Source: Eonycteris spelaea (lineage: Eukaryota; Chordata; Mammalia; Chiroptera; Pteropodidae). From it: 64,000 nt of DNA. Below are positions 1 through 12,123 of this stretch, piece after piece. The position numbers and the translations under genes were made by a program. The notes under the pieces are model-generated. The model saw nothing but the letters and a program-made list of their open reading frames with translations. It was not told where the DNA came from and ran no database searches. The first letter of the stretch is position 1. The number at the start of each line of letters is the position of its first letter. The stretch is from assembly GCA_003508835.1 (NCBI GenBank), contig PUFA01000057.1, positions 5,344,501-5,408,500 on the forward strand, given 5' to 3'.

Positions 1-619
1 AGCCACTCTGCTCCAAACTGCAAGGAGGGCTGGGACATATGATTTGTAACCAGACACACTGCCACCTGAACAAAATCAGAATTTTTAACATGGAAGAAAA
101 AGAGAATGGATATTGAAAGACAATTGTTGATGTCTGCCACATTTCATAATCCTCAGAACTTAACAGCTGCAAGGCCTAGCAAAGGATAGAACTCAATAAA
201 TATTGATTAAATGAATGAATGAGCTACATTATATACACATAGCCACATATGGGGATGTAGAGGAAAGAAAGACATTGGAATCAGAGAGGTTGAGGCAGGG
301 AGGATAGTAATTGAGTAATCCATGTTTTGACAAGGCAGAAAGATTCCTCTTACACTCTCTTTGGGACCTTCCCTCAGGTTTTTATGCTTTCTGTCTCCAA
401 GTCCCCTTCTCCCTAGGCCCTTGGTGCTCACATGATAACCCTTCATGAGGCAGCCCTGGGGTTCTGTGAAATCTCACAGTATGATCCTCCCAGAGTGTTC
501 TAGGCTCTAATGTACTACTCTTAGCTGAAAAAAAAATTTTATTATGGGAAAATCCAAAAAATAAAATGTTCAAAAGAGACGACAGAACTCCTGCAAACCA
601 ATCTCAACATTTTAATGTA
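1..619. other. Gene-free flank; weak L2/MIR-like 3' end
   Basis: No gene is seen. Around 165-222 the text reads like the 3' end of an L2 or MIR element on the plus strand, with an 'actcaataaat' phrase followed by repeated 'gaat'. The two minus-strand frames of 63-79 codons here have no recognisable domain and overlap each other. Confidence 0.4.
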
Positions 620-632
620 GACACACACGTGT

Positions 633-663
<31 letters not shown>
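620..663. repeat. (AC)n microsatellite
   Basis: An AC run interrupted once by 'gtgtg' near 629-633, then about 15 uninterrupted CA units to 663. Likely length-polymorphic. Confidence 0.97.
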
Positions 664-664
<1 letters not shown>

Positions 665-1849
665 TTTTAAAAAACAAATTTGGCATACATACTACATTCT
701 ATTTTGTAATTCCTCCATTTACTTTATTATAAACATTTTTCCATGCCAGTTAAAAAATGTTTGCCATAATTTTAAGTGTTGCTACCTTAGGTTCTTATTT
801 GTACCCAATCTTAGCTTTTCACCTACAGCTCCAAAAATTAAGAGCTCAGGGCTGAAATCCAATAGCTTGGATACTATGAGAAGCAGATGCCAGGTTGGAA
901 GGAGAAGTGCAAGACGTTTCCTGGGGAAATGCCTTTAAAGGATAAAAGGGAGAGGGAACAGAAATCATCAGGGGCAGTTTTTAGAGCAAACATAGGCCTG
1001 AGTCCTGTGAAAGGAAAAAGGAGTTGAAAGGGGGATTGGGTAGAATGAGGCTCTAGCTGCAGTGCAGCTCTGAGAAGGTCACAGTCAGGGGGAGTCTCAG
1101 AGTAATGGTTGACCATTAGGAGAGCCCCAGCAGAAATGACATAACTCTAATACTCCCACCATGTTTCATCATTTTCTGACAGCAGCATGGCCTCTGTGCG
1201 AATCAGTGGATCTAAAGTTCCAGCAGCTGAAGGCTCTCAGCCAGTGCCTTTCCTCTGAGTAGGTTCTCTTAGAAACTTCATGGGTACCATATGCATGCCT
1301 TTATAGAGGCAGTCATTTCCAACAGAATGTGAAGATAGAGCATTACCTAATTAGTCTAATATAATGGTCTAGCCATCCTGTGTCCAGAAACCAAGCTCTT
1401 CTGCTGAAGCAAATGTTGAGGAAAGCACCCCCTCATGCTGGCCCTTCCCAGCAGGAGTTGGGGATCATACGTTGACTATGTATGAGCTGTTTGCCTAGCT
1501 AATGACAAGAGACAGACATCCAAGTCAGGGTAAGCAATAATTAGGAAATAAGGGAGCCTGTGATGTATGGTACAAAGAATCATATATTTGCTCAGAACAA
1601 TAACTCCTGCAGGCCACTGCAGGAATGCATTCTGGGTCCCTTATGATACCCATCAATCTGACAGTCTGTATTGATCTCTGAAGATTGACCGTGACTACTT
1701 GAAGCATGCCTGTTTTGGGCAGCTACTACATACAGCCCTGCTTGGTAAAGAAGTTCTACTTTAACTATTTCAGCACATTTCAGTTCTCCCTGTAATCCTA
1801 TGATTGAGAACTCACATTTTTACAAAGGGCTTATTTCTTAGAAGCTGAG
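664..1849. other. No gene recognised
   Basis: Plain unique-looking sequence. The 60- and 80-codon minus-strand frames at 1525-1707 and 874-1116 have no domain, signal peptide or coding-like composition that I can see. Confidence 0.5.
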
Positions 1850-2130
1850 CCTGGTATGGGAATTTTGGTGCATTTGCTTTGCTGTAGGAGCACTCTTAGA
1901 AGAAAGAGTGAAGGAAGCAGGATAGAGCAGGAATAGAATTTGAGCTAGGGTATGGCCTCAGCTGGAGTGAAGTTTCAGCCCAATACCACAGGGAGCTCTG
2001 GAGTGTAAATTATACCAGTATGGATCTTTCCCTTGAGGCAAGGAAAGCCTTTTGTACACCTATGTCAGTCAAGCATTGGCTATGAGCTGACCCTAATGGG
2101 AAAGGACATACAACCTCCCAGGGAGGCAGC
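1850..2130 (+). repeat. Old dispersed repeat, copy A (family unnamed)
   Basis: Shares ordered phrases with 33500-33800 and 54885-55185: an 'agggagctctgga' block, then 'cccttgaggcaag', 'gccttttg' and a 'gtcagt..attggc' block. The copies are strongly diverged, so the family is old. I recognise the pattern as a common mammalian interspersed repeat but cannot name the family safely. Confidence 0.5.
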
Positions 2131-2760
2131 TCTCATTTATCTGAGAATAATGATCTGGAGAAGCGGGCAGCTGTGAACTATAGTACTCAGAGAGAGTGGA
2201 AGAGGGACACTGGTCTAGGTCACAGCCAGCATCTACTAAACATCATTGAGTGAGGTATACCTGTGGTTTTAAGAAAAGAGAAAAGGAAACCATGGCAAAT
2301 AGAGAGAACAGACCCTATTGGAAGGGGCCACCTGGACCTCCACCTCAGCCCTTTATGGCTAGCTTGGCATTCCAGTCATCTGATATTTTGAGAGAAACTG
2401 AAAGTCTGTCTTTTTATGTGAAATTGCTGATTTTAAATGTTGAGCAAACATTGGGAAGGCCAAAAAAATCCTTGATGTAGGTCTCCAGCGCACCATCTCT
2501 GTGCATCCTGCCAGCTCAGCACAGCAGAGCTCCTTTCTTTAACGTGCCTGCTTCATATCCGGGCTAAGAGCTGAGTGGGAACACAGGGTAAAACACAGTA
2601 TAGTGATTAATTATAATTTGGTTCCGCTTCAAGTGGCAGAAAACCAAAAGTAGAGATAAGCTACTCAGTGCTGGTAGGTCAGCTCCATAGTGTTCAGGAC
2701 ACAGGCTGTTTCTACTTGATGCTCAGCCATTTTTAAAGCATGGCTTATTTCTTATGATCT
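2131..2760. other. No gene recognised
   Basis: Holds a 76-codon plus-strand frame at 2250-2480 with a proline-rich 'GPPGPPPQP' stretch. No homologue comes to mind, and there is no upstream promoter or splice context, so I treat it as chance. Confidence 0.5.
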
Positions 2761-2764
2761 AATA

Positions 2765-2945
2765 CTGTGCTGTCCAACTCAGTTGCCACAGCACAGGTAT
2801 TCTGTTGAAATGTGGCTTAGTCCTAACTGAGATTGCAAAGACTTAGTATGATCAAAGAAATATATTATTATAACTTAACTTGCCTATTTCTACTTTTAAA
2901 AATGTGGCTACTAAAAATTTTAAAATTGTGTGTGTAGCCCAGATA
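2765..2945. mobile_element. hAT-type nonautonomous DNA transposon fossil
   Basis: Begins with 'ctgtgctgtccaa' and carries 'gaaatgtggct' and 'aatgtggctact' phrases over an AT-rich middle. This is the pattern of a common mammalian hAT-Charlie-like element. The end is degraded. The element at 29757-30070 shares part of this vocabulary. Confidence 0.6.
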
Positions 2946-3300
2946 GCACTGATCTTAAATAAAAGCTTGAGAACCATCCATCACATCTATCCACATTCAA
3001 ACCAGCAGGAAGGAGAAAGGACAAAGATCGACATGCCCCTTCCCGTCTTTTAAGAATGTTTCCTGGAAGTTGCATGTAGTATTTTTACTTATATCCTGTT
3101 GTTTAGAATGTAATCACATAATTACATCGAAGTACAAAGAAGGCTAAGAAAGATCCTACAGAATTTAGGTGTCTCTTTGACACACTTAACTGTGTTTACT
3201 TATCAAAAATGTATATTTATTAATCCCCAGTTAGTGGATCTTATAGCACCCACTAGTGAAATTTGGTCCTAGAACTGAAACAAGACACTGATAGCTTTAT

Positions 3301-3338
3301 TTATTCATTCATTCATTCGTTCATTCATTCATTCATTT
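3301..3338. repeat. (ATTC)n microsatellite
   Basis: About nine tetranucleotide units with one substitution, giving one 'attcgttc' step. Confidence 0.95.
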
Positions 3339-3929
3339 GTCTTTTAGGAGATAACAACAGGCCTTCTCACACACTCCAGAGATCACCAGACCAAGCCAGA
3401 TCAGACTGGTCCCAAAGGCCTGAACAGGCATAGTTAATAGCCAAACGACTCTAGGCCAACCTCAAGAGCACAGTGGAATCAAGACTAGTGGAAGCTGAGT
3501 AGCAAAATGCTACTTTTATCCCAGAACTAATTAAGAAGAGAAGGGTCTATCAATAAGGAAGATTCAGTGCAGGGACCAAATATAGACACACATTGGACAG
3601 ATTAATCAAACTCTTCCAGATTGGAATTTCTTTGTTTTCTTTTGCTCCTTCAGCATTTCTTACCTTACATGACTTAGTTCCAAGACAATTCAATCTGAGC
3701 CATTAAATTAGAATTAATAAATATGTATTAGCCCCTTCCTAATCTTATCCTTAAATTTACCCAAACCTTTATTTGGGGGAGGATGGTCCGAACCTTGTCT
3801 CTGGTCTCCTTTTTAGGCTGGCCTGATGAATAAATTTCTTTCTCTGTGAAAATCTGTTGCCTCAGACTTAGGCTTCTCTGTGCACAACCACTGCCTTCGT
3901 TCAGTAACACTAGGTACTCAGGGGCAGAT
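3339..3929. other. No gene recognised
   Basis: Nothing recognisable. Small overlapping frames occur on both strands at 3728-4092 without support. Confidence 0.45.
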
Positions 3930-4340
3930 AAGGGTCTTCATGCTCAAGGAGCTTTCATTTAATAGATGTGGACAATCTTGTGAAATGAGTGAGAGAAACA
4001 AACAGGAACTAAGATGGGCATCTATAGAAGAAACAAAGGGTGGAATGGTTGGTTTTTCTACAGGAACCAGAAAATACTCATTAAGGAGGTGACCTTTGAA
4101 CTGAGTCTTGACAAAGGCTTAATTAAATATGCAGAAAAGCATTTTTAGCAGAGGGAATAGAATGAAAATCTGGGAGTTGTAACATACTGTGATACCTTTT
4201 AGAAATGGCAAATATGTGGTGAAGTGAGAGTCTCTGATGTAGCAGGACTGGGGTAGGGGCTAATGCTGGGCTGAGGTTACAGGCAGGGGCCAACCCTTGG
4301 AAGACCTTGAAGCCATGGTGAAGCTTAAGAATCGCCAACT
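3930..4340 (+). repeat. Old interspersed repeat (family unnamed)
   Basis: Carries ordered phrases typical of one widespread old mammalian repeat: 'ctcaaggagctttcatttaat', 'aaggaggtgacctttgaactgag', 'agcagagggaatag', and a final 'gaagaccttgaagccatgg' block. The same vocabulary recurs at 37925-38540. Much diverged; no coding capacity. Confidence 0.5.
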
Positions 4341-4499
4341 GCCAGCACCGGCATCACTCTTTTGAAGGCTTCCTGGCCCATGTGTTTGCTGGGCCCATGT
4401 GTACAGCAGGCTGGAAATGCTGAAAAATTATTACTCCCCTCCCCACCCCAGCAGCTTTCAATCAATGATTAAAAGTTGCTTTGAATAAAATCCCTAGCT

Positions 4500-5300
4500 C
4501 TTTCCCGACATTATGTGAGAGAACTCTGAGACAAGTTCTTCATTGTCTCTTGGAGAGAGTTCCCAGCAAGACTGAGTCCCGGCTATGCAAATGGTAACAA
4601 ACTTGGTGTAATATTGTGATTTATAATACAAAATATATATTTGATCTTTATCCCAGGTCCTGGTTTTAGGCTCCTAAAACTCTCAGAATTTCCTAAGCGA
4701 TGAGAGCAATAAAGGTGTCTTTTGTTATGTTAATGAGTGACCTTTGGAAAGCCCACAAGGTAACCTGACCCAGGGGCTGGTTGCCAGGGAAACCAACCAT
4801 GTAATTAGAGGGTTGGAACTTTCAGTCCTACCCCTGACCTCAAGGGAGGGGAGAGGAGCTAGAGATTGAGTTTAATCACCAGTGGTCAACAATTTAATCA
4901 ATTATGCCTTTGTAATGAAGACTTAATGAAAAAAAAAAAAAAGACAGGGTTCAGAGAGTTTCTGCATTGGTGAACACATAGAGATGGAGATTCTGGAGAG
5001 TGGTATTCCGAGGAGGCATGAAAGCTTCACTTGTCTTCCCACATACCTTGGCCTATGCCTCTTTTGCATCTGGCTATTTCCCAGTTACATCTTTTTGTTT
5101 TAATAGGTTGTAGGAACTTCTGTTCTATAGCTGGTCAATCAGAAGCCAAGGTTATAATCTGGATTTGCGAATGACATCTGAAGAGTGGGGGCAGTCTTGT
5201 GGGACGGAGCCCTTAACTTGTGAAATCTGATGCTATCTCTAGAAAGACAATGTTAGAATTGAGTTAGTTGCTTGGTGGTATGGAAAACAGACACACATTG
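4500..5300 (+). mobile_element. ERV1-type LTR fragment
   Basis: Plus-strand text matches the layout of an old mammalian ERV1/MER-class LTR. There is a 'ggttgccagggaaaccaaccatg' block, 'gcctttgtaatgaag', an A-rich run at 4929-4942 where the consensus has a short A/C stretch, 'agctggtcaatcagaagc', and a terminal 'cagtcttgtgggac' block. About 0.8 kb with internal losses, and no flanking internal retroviral region was recognised. Confidence 0.6.
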
Positions 5301-5659
5301 GACTTGGCAACTCATCCTTTGTTGGTTTATATCTCTTTCCTCCTTCATTTTTCTATTTATGAGCATTTTCTGGAATTAGCCACCCAATTATTCCTTTCAC
5401 TAGAGTTTTGTTTCCAGGTCAGCTTTTGGGGAAACCACACAAAACTAATGTGTGACTTTTACTAAAGGTAGGTTGGTGCCAGTATGGGTCCAGTATATTT
5501 ACTGATTGCATTAGCAAGTACTCTTTGAAGGAACGATTTGATCTCCTCAAGAGGGGGTTGGAGCCAGAGAAGTAGGAGGGAGGTGTTAATTTTATTTCTC
5601 ATTTTACATAAAATTTTAAGTGCGGGGGAATTGATGCATGCATGACAGGGCATATTCCC

Positions 5660-6265
5660 CACAGTGTGAGGGGAACTCAAGCCCTACACAGAGAGAGTTC
5701 TTTGCTGAGTGTAAGAAATAATTCAAGTACATGCCAAAGTTAGAGTCAAAAGGAAAGTTTATTAGAGAAGGGAAAAAGCAAGGGCAAGAGAAATAGACCA
5801 AAAAGCCAAAACAAGAAAGAAAAAAAAAAACCAAGAGTGTGAGGGAATCTAGTTTATATATCATTCTTAGTTTCTGTGAATTATAGCTTTAAGACTTTGT
5901 TTACCCATTTTCCTTTGATATGGGCATAAAGTGAGAAAGAATAAGAGTATGTAGCCTAAAAAAGTAAGAGTATTTAGCATGAAAGGCCTACTGGCCATTC
6001 CCAGCCATTGATACAAAGGTTCCCCATGATTTTGGCCACAGGGAATAAATGATTGTATTTTGTGTAGGGTGCCACTTAAAGACTCTGTTTTCCCTTCTTG
6101 GTGTAGGGAAATGACTTGTTTGCGATCCTAGCAGAAACCTTCCTTTGTACTCCAGGTTTCCTTGTGGTCTGGCTGCAGGGCTGATCAGCATGTTGCAGTC
6201 TCTGAATATAGCTTGATTTAACATTTGAGTTCTCTTGCCTCCTCCATACATTAGAATTATGAACA
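5660..6265 (-). mobile_element. Retroviral-type LTR fragment, minus strand
   Basis: Read on the minus strand, the element shows LTR architecture. A TATA-like 'tatataaac' (plus 5854-5862) lies about 90 bases upstream of an AATAAA signal (plus 5759-5764), followed by a U5-like stretch ending near 'cccctcaca' (plus about 5670). A T-rich tract lies between. Boundaries are approximate and I did not find a clear target duplication. Confidence 0.55.
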
Positions 6266-7890
6266 ATTTTACTTAATTTTTGTGGGTTTTCTGTATTCTT
6301 AAAATTAGAAATCTTAAACCATGATGAACACAGCTAGTGGAAGTCTCTGCTCACCATACCCTCAAGCGTCTGTTACTATAAAAGGGTGTAGAAACTTGAA
6401 AACAATGTGCACCGAGTGCTAGAGCTTCAGGCCTTATTTAGTATGAAGAATGTTTGTGTCACTTAAATTTGACCCTGAGTCTTAAGTTTTGCGAAAGAAA
6501 AATAAAATTACCTCTTTCAGCCTCCCAATTTCAGGCAAGAATATTGACTGGAGAAAAAATACATAAGAGAAAATGAAGGATAGGTGTTTGTGATTGACAA
6601 ACTAATTGCTACAGAACTAGGGAGTAGAAAAATGAGAAGGTCTCTGAAGAATCTCTTCCTTCTTCCTTGACCTCCTTGCTTCACATCAGCTGAAATGGAA
6701 CAATTCGTTGGTGTTCTTTCTTAACTGTACCACAGTGATATTTTAATAACTCTTTGTTGGTGAGCTCTTGGTACCCCCATATATTTCCCCTATCAGCCAA
6801 TTTTTGTCTCCATTGTTTGGAGAGCTGTTGCTATGTCTTTTGAGAAATGGGAAAAGTGTTATAGTTAAGTATTAAAGAGGTAAAGCTGGGTGACAATACC
6901 TGTGAAAGCAAGAGCCAGAAAAATTCAACAATATCCAGTGGGTTATGACCACAAACACACTTTCTATTTGAAACAAAGAAAACTAGTACCAGGTGTCCAG
7001 TAGCAAATCCTCACCACCTGTTCTCTTTCTATGAGCTGCCTGGTTCTTGACTTTTAATAGATCATGACAGGAAAGGGTCACCTGAGGTTGAAGGTGTTGA
7101 GTGGGTTGGGGTGATGTATTAAGTTGAGGTTCCAGCTCCCCTGGTAGAACCCGAGATAAGAATTTGAATGCATTAGCAGGTGAGTGGGAAGGAAGATGAT
7201 AAAGAAGAAGCTGAGCCTAATCAGGTTGTTTCCCCAGTAAGTGACCAGGGCTCAGTCCAGCTAGAGACATCCAGGAGATTGTGGAAAACATGCTTTAGAA
7301 TTGATATATCCAAGAGACAAGGAAACTGAGGTATTTATCCTCCAACTCTCATTTCTCTTTGGCCAAGAGCTGCTCTTGTATATATCCCTAGCACTTCCAG
7401 ACAGTTTAATGGGTGAAATAGCATACAGAGAAAGCCTATAGAGTACCCCAGGTATCTGCAATGCATGCGCAGAAGAGGTGAGTACAAGGAGATTCAGGTG
7501 TAGAAGCATCTTTTACAGGTTGAATGCATAAGAGACAGATATGTGATGCTTTTACTCAATCCCCCAAATTAGATTAGCCTATCTTTCTATTAACATTGGA
7601 ATTCAGCTCAGGGAAAGAGGGGTGAAAAAGGGAAGAAGAGAAGAAGACAGAAGAGGAATGGAAAAGGGTAAAGAAAAGTGAAGATGCCTATGTACTATGT
7701 TCTGTCCCCTGCCCCCAGCTTCCACTTTTCTGCACAGAACGCACCTCCTTTAGATTCTAAGCTCTGAGCACATCTGGAGATATTCTTGGGGTGGAGAGTG
7801 GTGTGCACATTGTGGAAGAGAACTTGTGAGCGGCAGGTGGTGACCGCACCTAACTGTATAAGTTCACTTTGAGAACTCATAGGAATAACT
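6266..7890. other. No gene recognised
   Basis: Contains a purine-rich stretch at 7610-7685. The short frames at 7261-7509 and 7695-7880 on the minus strand have no recognisable features. Confidence 0.45.
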
Positions 7891-7893
7891 GAT

Positions 7894-8010
7894 GTCTTGG
7901 ATCAGGTGCTCTAGAAACAGAGCCTGAGACAGGCTTCATTTGGAGGCAGCTTACTGAAATAGGGAATGAGGTCTTGCTTAAATGTAATAGGGGTTACTGA
8001 GGAGAAGACA
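7894..8010 (+). repeat. Old dispersed repeat, 5' part (same family as copy A)
   Basis: The phrases 'ctctagaaacagagcctgagaca' and 'gcagcttactgaaatagg' resemble the usual 5' end of the family seen at 1850, 33500 and 54885 ('ccctagaag...' openings there). Only this end is present. Confidence 0.4.
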
Positions 8011-9164
8011 TTTGCCTACAGTTAGTAATAAACAGCTGGAGCAATCAAAATTGTTCCTGAAGCTGGATAATGAAGTCAAATCAATACATTTATAAAGATT
8101 GCTACATGAATATCTATATGTTTAATAGGTAAAAAGGTAGCTGGACTTTATCTTTGTCCCAAAGGAGGAATTTGAAACATTTTAGAATTTTTCTTTAGGA
8201 AATGGGGAGGATCCAGGAAAGACCTGACCACTTGGTCCAAAGAAATTTGGCCAACAAGGACTCCTTTTTAGTAACTCAAATTATCAATCCTACCCATCTC
8301 TTAGAGTGACCAGGGATACAGGGAACACACAGAGCCAGTTCAATGTCGTACAGAGTGCTGATCTGCTAGCTTTATTGCTCCAAGCATCTAACACTTGGAG
8401 GAGATAATTTCCCCCATGGAAAAGAGTGCTATATCTGATTGCAATATCCAAATCTAACATATGCACCAAGACCCCTGCTTGGCTTGCTTCATTTTTTTTC
8501 TTATTTAGTTTCAAATCCTTAAGAATGATAGCCTGGTATAGCTGAGTACCTGCTCTTCAACAGATATTTGGTGAATGCATGAATGGGTGCTGAGTATTTG
8601 TCTCTGACAGTTATTAGGTTCTCTGGTCCAAACCCACCTTCTACACTCTGCCTTCAGATGCTGAGTCCTGAGGACACCATGGCTCCTTGTGAGCTGGCTG
8701 CCAGAGTAGGTTCTGCCAATAAGAGGCTCTACGAGGATTGGAAGGCTGGAAGTGGGGCTTCATAAGACAGGCTTGGGGGGACTTCAACAATCCTGTTCTG
8801 CTGCTAGCCCTGTCAGCATGGCCCAACCATAGCACTTTCCCCAGTGGCATCAGTTGGCTCAGTTTTCATCTTCGTTCTGCTCTCCAAGAACTAGTCTCAA
8901 ATCATCTTAGAAGAACGAGCTGCAGCTGGGTGGTATGCCCTTGATCTAGGTTCAAGCTCCATGAGACTTCTCATAGTTTCTAGGTACTATGAACTAGGAT
9001 TTCTTTATTTTGACCCCTGGCCCTAAGAGTGGTAGCTGCTTCCTGCAGATACTACCTCAGTATATCCTCCTGCTTTCCTCCAATACTTGTATAATTACAT
9101 TCTCTCTGTTAAAATACCTTATGTAGCTTTTGTTTTTCTGACTGGACATTGACTCTGACGTGAT
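8011..9164. other. No gene recognised
   Basis: Frames at 8583-8944 (plus) and 8641-8850 (minus) overlap in opposite directions and show no family resemblance. An L2/MIR-like tail phrase sits at 8560-8590. Confidence 0.45.
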
Positions 9165-9262
9165 CTTCTAGCAATGCTGTGATATAGATATTACTATCTC
9201 CATTTTGCAGATGAAAAAGTGGCATAAAAAAATGTTAAGTAGCTTTCCCAAGTTTACACATC
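9165..9262 (-). mobile_element. MIR SINE fragment
   Basis: The plus strand reads 'atattactatctccattttgcagatga' and then 'gttaagtagctttcccaagttta'. This is the reverse complement of the conserved MIR core and right half. The left half is missing. Confidence 0.7.
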
Positions 9263-9329
9263 TGGGGTGCTGGAAAAAGCAATATATTGTAGTCAGACAG
9301 CTTGAGTTAGATAGCTGCTCTTATCATTT

Positions 9330-10012
9330 ATACTATTTTTTATACAGCAAAATTAACCCTTTCTAGCATATGGGTCTATGAGTTTGGACAAATGCATACA
9401 GTTGTGTAACCCCCACAGCAATCGAGATATACAACAGTTCCATCGTGTCCTCAAAATTCCCTCATGCTGTCTCTTTATAGTCAATTCTTTCTCCATTTAC
9501 AGCTCTTGGCAATCCCTGAGTATTTTCTATTTTTTATAATTTTTCCATTTTCAGACTGTCATATAAATAAACTCATATAAAACATAGCCCTTGAGTGTAG
9601 CTTGTTTCATTTAGTATCATAATTCAGATGAGGTTCATTCCTTTTACTGGCCAAGTAGTATTCATTTACATGCATGTACAGTAGTTTTTCCATTTAGCAA
9701 TTGAAGGACTTTGGATTGTTTCTAGGTTTGGCTGAATATGGCTAAAGCAGCTATAAACATTCATGTATGGGTTTTTGTGTGAACATAAGTTTTTATTTTA
9801 AAATAAATAAAAAATACCTAGAAGTAGGTAATTGTATAGTTAACTTTATAAAAGAAATAGCCAAATTGTTTTTCAAGAGGCTGAATCATTCTCACCAAGG
9901 GTGTATGAGAGTTCCAGCTGCTCCACATTCTCATCATTACTTGGCATTATTTGTTCCTGTTTTTTTTTTTTTCTTTTTAATTTCAGCCATTCCAATAGGT
10001 GTATACTGATGT
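9330..10012 (-). mobile_element. L1M fragment, antisense
   Basis: The plus strand carries the reverse complement of the 3' part of an old L1. Recognisable blocks run from 'gtgtaacccccacagcaatcgag' through 'gctataaacattcatgtatgg', 'aatacctagaagtagg', 'agaggctgaatcattctcac' and 'ccattccaataggtgtatactg'. Several small indels. A T-run at 9960-9972 interrupts the end. Confidence 0.8.
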
Positions 10013-10069
10013 GTGGCACATTATCAAAGCACCTGGAAACTTTGGATCATGTAAGTTCGCCTGGAAAGC

Positions 10070-10272
10070 CTGAATAGCACTGTGGTTGAGTTTAAACCCT
10101 ATAGCCAGCTTTCTACCTTTGTGGACATGGGCCTCAGTTTCTTTATCTGTGAAATGAAGGTAGTAATAGGATATTTACCTTAAAGAATTGTTCCGAAAGA
10201 GTTTATATGTGAATAGCACTGGTACAAAATAAGTACTACTTAAGTGTTGAGTATTATCGCTATTATTTTTCT
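10070..10272 (+). mobile_element. MIR SINE
   Basis: Near-complete MIR. It has an 'gcactgtggttgag' head, 'gggcctcagtttctttatctgtgaaatgaagg' core, 'aaagaattgttccgaaagagtt' and a terminal 'agtgttgagtattat' block in the expected order. Confidence 0.85.
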
Positions 10273-11125
10273 CAGAGCAGGATCACTCTGCTTAACTACA
10301 TGATACCAAAATTTGCATAAAAACAAAGCTGAGAGGTCCTCCCTTGGACTCTAAATAGCAAATCTTGAAGCCTTTTGATTGAATCTTTCATTTTCTCACA
10401 CTGCTGCACCGGTGTTTTTTTTTTTTTTTCAGAAGTCATTGCATGTATAATGCAATGCCCATCCTTACTTTGTAAAAGTCCAATTTTAAAGACAGCATTT
10501 GAACTTCAGTGATTAAAGAAAGCATTTGAATTGTAAAGACCTCCATCTCTGTCAAACAATGTGATTTTAATAGAAATACAGCTTGTGATTTGTACTCTTT
10601 TGCTTTGATCTGCAGTGCGGCATGCATCAACATTAGGATGAAATTACTCTGCAATCACACACGGAGCTCATACTTGAGGTAACTGCACAAAGGAAAAAAA
10701 CTCATTATCCCGTGATATGCACTTCGTAAACAAACATACAACTTTTCCTCCCTCTAGTGGCACGTTTTAAAAGCAACCTCGAGTATCGTAGAGGCCAGTC
10801 TTGCCTATTAAAACAGAGGAAAACAAATAGAGAGTTTACACAAGACTTGGGAGATTCATAATATTTATTATTGATTGTGGTGAAAGTTTGCATTTTATTT
10901 ATGCAAAATGGTATGGCTGTCAAGATAACAGGTTGGTTCATAGCCATAGGAGTTTTGTGATTTATCCTCACTTGGCACTTTATTTTATATTAAAAACAAT
11001 AAACTAGAAGTCTACAAATATTGAGTAGTCAGGGATTCTGATTCCTGACTGCCTCTGGGGAGAATGAGATACTCCCTTGCCCTTTTAATGTTTGTGAGAA
11101 TTAGAACTGAATAATAATGCCTTAC
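10273..11125. other. Repeat-poor stretch, no gene
   Basis: No transposon is recognised. A T-run lies at 10417-10430. Two minus-strand frames (10436-10654 and 10705-10971) lack any domain. A CTCF-like motif lies at 10748-10763 (separate entry). Confidence 0.45.
10748..10763 (-). promoter_or_regulatory. CTCF-like motif (candidate)
   Basis: The reverse complement reads GTGCCACTAGAGGGAG, matching the CTCF core pattern (CC-x-C-x-AG-x-GGG-x) at nearly all informative positions. It lies in a repeat-poor stretch. A motif this short can occur by chance. Confidence 0.3.
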
Positions 11126-11291
11126 TGCAGTGGCTTGAATAGTGTCATTCCTCAAGTCAGATCCACTCAGAAGCTGGATGCGATCTTATTTGGAAATAGG
11201 GTCTTTTCAGATGTAATTAGTCAAGATGAAGTTGTACTGGCTTAGGGTGGGTCCTAAATCCAGTAACTGTGTCCTTATTAAGGAGAGGACA
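11126..11291 (+). mobile_element. MLT1 LTR, 5' segment (split)
   Basis: Starts 'agtggcttgaatagtgtc' and continues 'gatcttatttggaaatagggtcttt', 'cagatgtaattagtcaagatga' and 'tgtccttattaaggagaggac', all typical of MLT1A/B (ERVL-MaLR). It stops exactly at an 11-bp sequence repeated at 13864, where the same LTR resumes. Confidence 0.88.
11281..11291. repeat. Target-site duplication, left copy
   Basis: 'aggagaggaca', identical to 13864-13874. It marks the 5' edge of the L1-derived insertion. Confidence 0.85.
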
Positions 11292-11763
11292 GGAGGAGAA
11301 AAAAATGACATAGATGATAAAGGATCTGTTCATCCCTTTGGCAACCAAATCAAATCAAAGTTGTGACAGAAATAAGAGCAGCAGCAAGAAAAAATTGTCT
11401 GGGATCTAGATGAACAAGCCATACAACTAGGGAGAAATTCAAGAAATCACCCTACAATGGCAGAAGGGAGGACGGGCGAGGACGCAGGGCTGCCTGGCAT
11501 CCAGTGGCTGAGTGCAGCAGCAGACGCCTCTTAAAGGGGCCTTGTCCATGAGCAGATTTTCGCGGTGACAGGCCTGCTTACTCTGAGCACCAGTGCCAAT
11601 TCAGCTGTGCGCTGGGGGCACTGGGGACTTCAGGGAGGCACTGTCAGAGCGAGGGCCGAGGTGAGATTCAAGACTTGCTCTGCATAGAAATGCCAGTAGT
11701 ATTCACTGTTCCCTGTTGAGCCCTTCCCCATCCTAGTGCGTGGACATAGCTCTGCCATAGCCA

Positions 11764-11771
11764 TGACGTCA
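11764..11771. promoter_or_regulatory. Perfect CRE palindrome in the L1 5'UTR region
   Basis: TGACGTCA, the full ATF/CREB consensus with its CpG still intact, lies about 0.47 kb inside the L1-derived element and about 0.36 kb upstream of its ORF1. A consensus AP-1 site lies 90 bases further on. It could be part of the old L1 promoter; whether it is bound is unknown. Confidence 0.45.
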
Positions 11772-11853
11772 TCAAAGTGGATAACAGAGGTTGCTCTGCC
11801 CAGAGGATTCCCTGAAACTCCGCCTCCCCCAAGCCACATCCAGGGTATTCTCA

Positions 11854-11860
11854 TGAGTCA
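11854..11860. promoter_or_regulatory. AP-1 consensus site
   Basis: TGAGTCA, a perfect AP-1 heptamer, in the same L1 5'UTR-like stretch as the CRE at 11764. Confidence 0.4.
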
Positions 11861-12123
11861 GGTGCCCCTTCCTGAGCAGTGCCTAGACTCACATTGGTGG
11901 CAACTGGCCTCAATTACTCGTGTGGCCTTTTGATGCAACTATAAGCACAGCATCTAGGAATTGCTTACTGAATCTCAATAGGTGGCCATGGAGGGGTAGA
12001 GGCTTGGGCTAAATTTGGCCTTCAGCGGAACCCCTCTCAGAACTGTCCCACTGAACACCTACTTCACAAATCCACAATAATAAGACCAGGAGACTTAGGG
12101 CTTTGCTTAGTAAAGAAACAGAC

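Noticed and set aside
11736..11933. 65-codon plus frame over the CpG-richer patch
   Set aside because: It lies wholly inside the L1-derived 5'UTR. The GC richness belongs to the leader, not to an exon.
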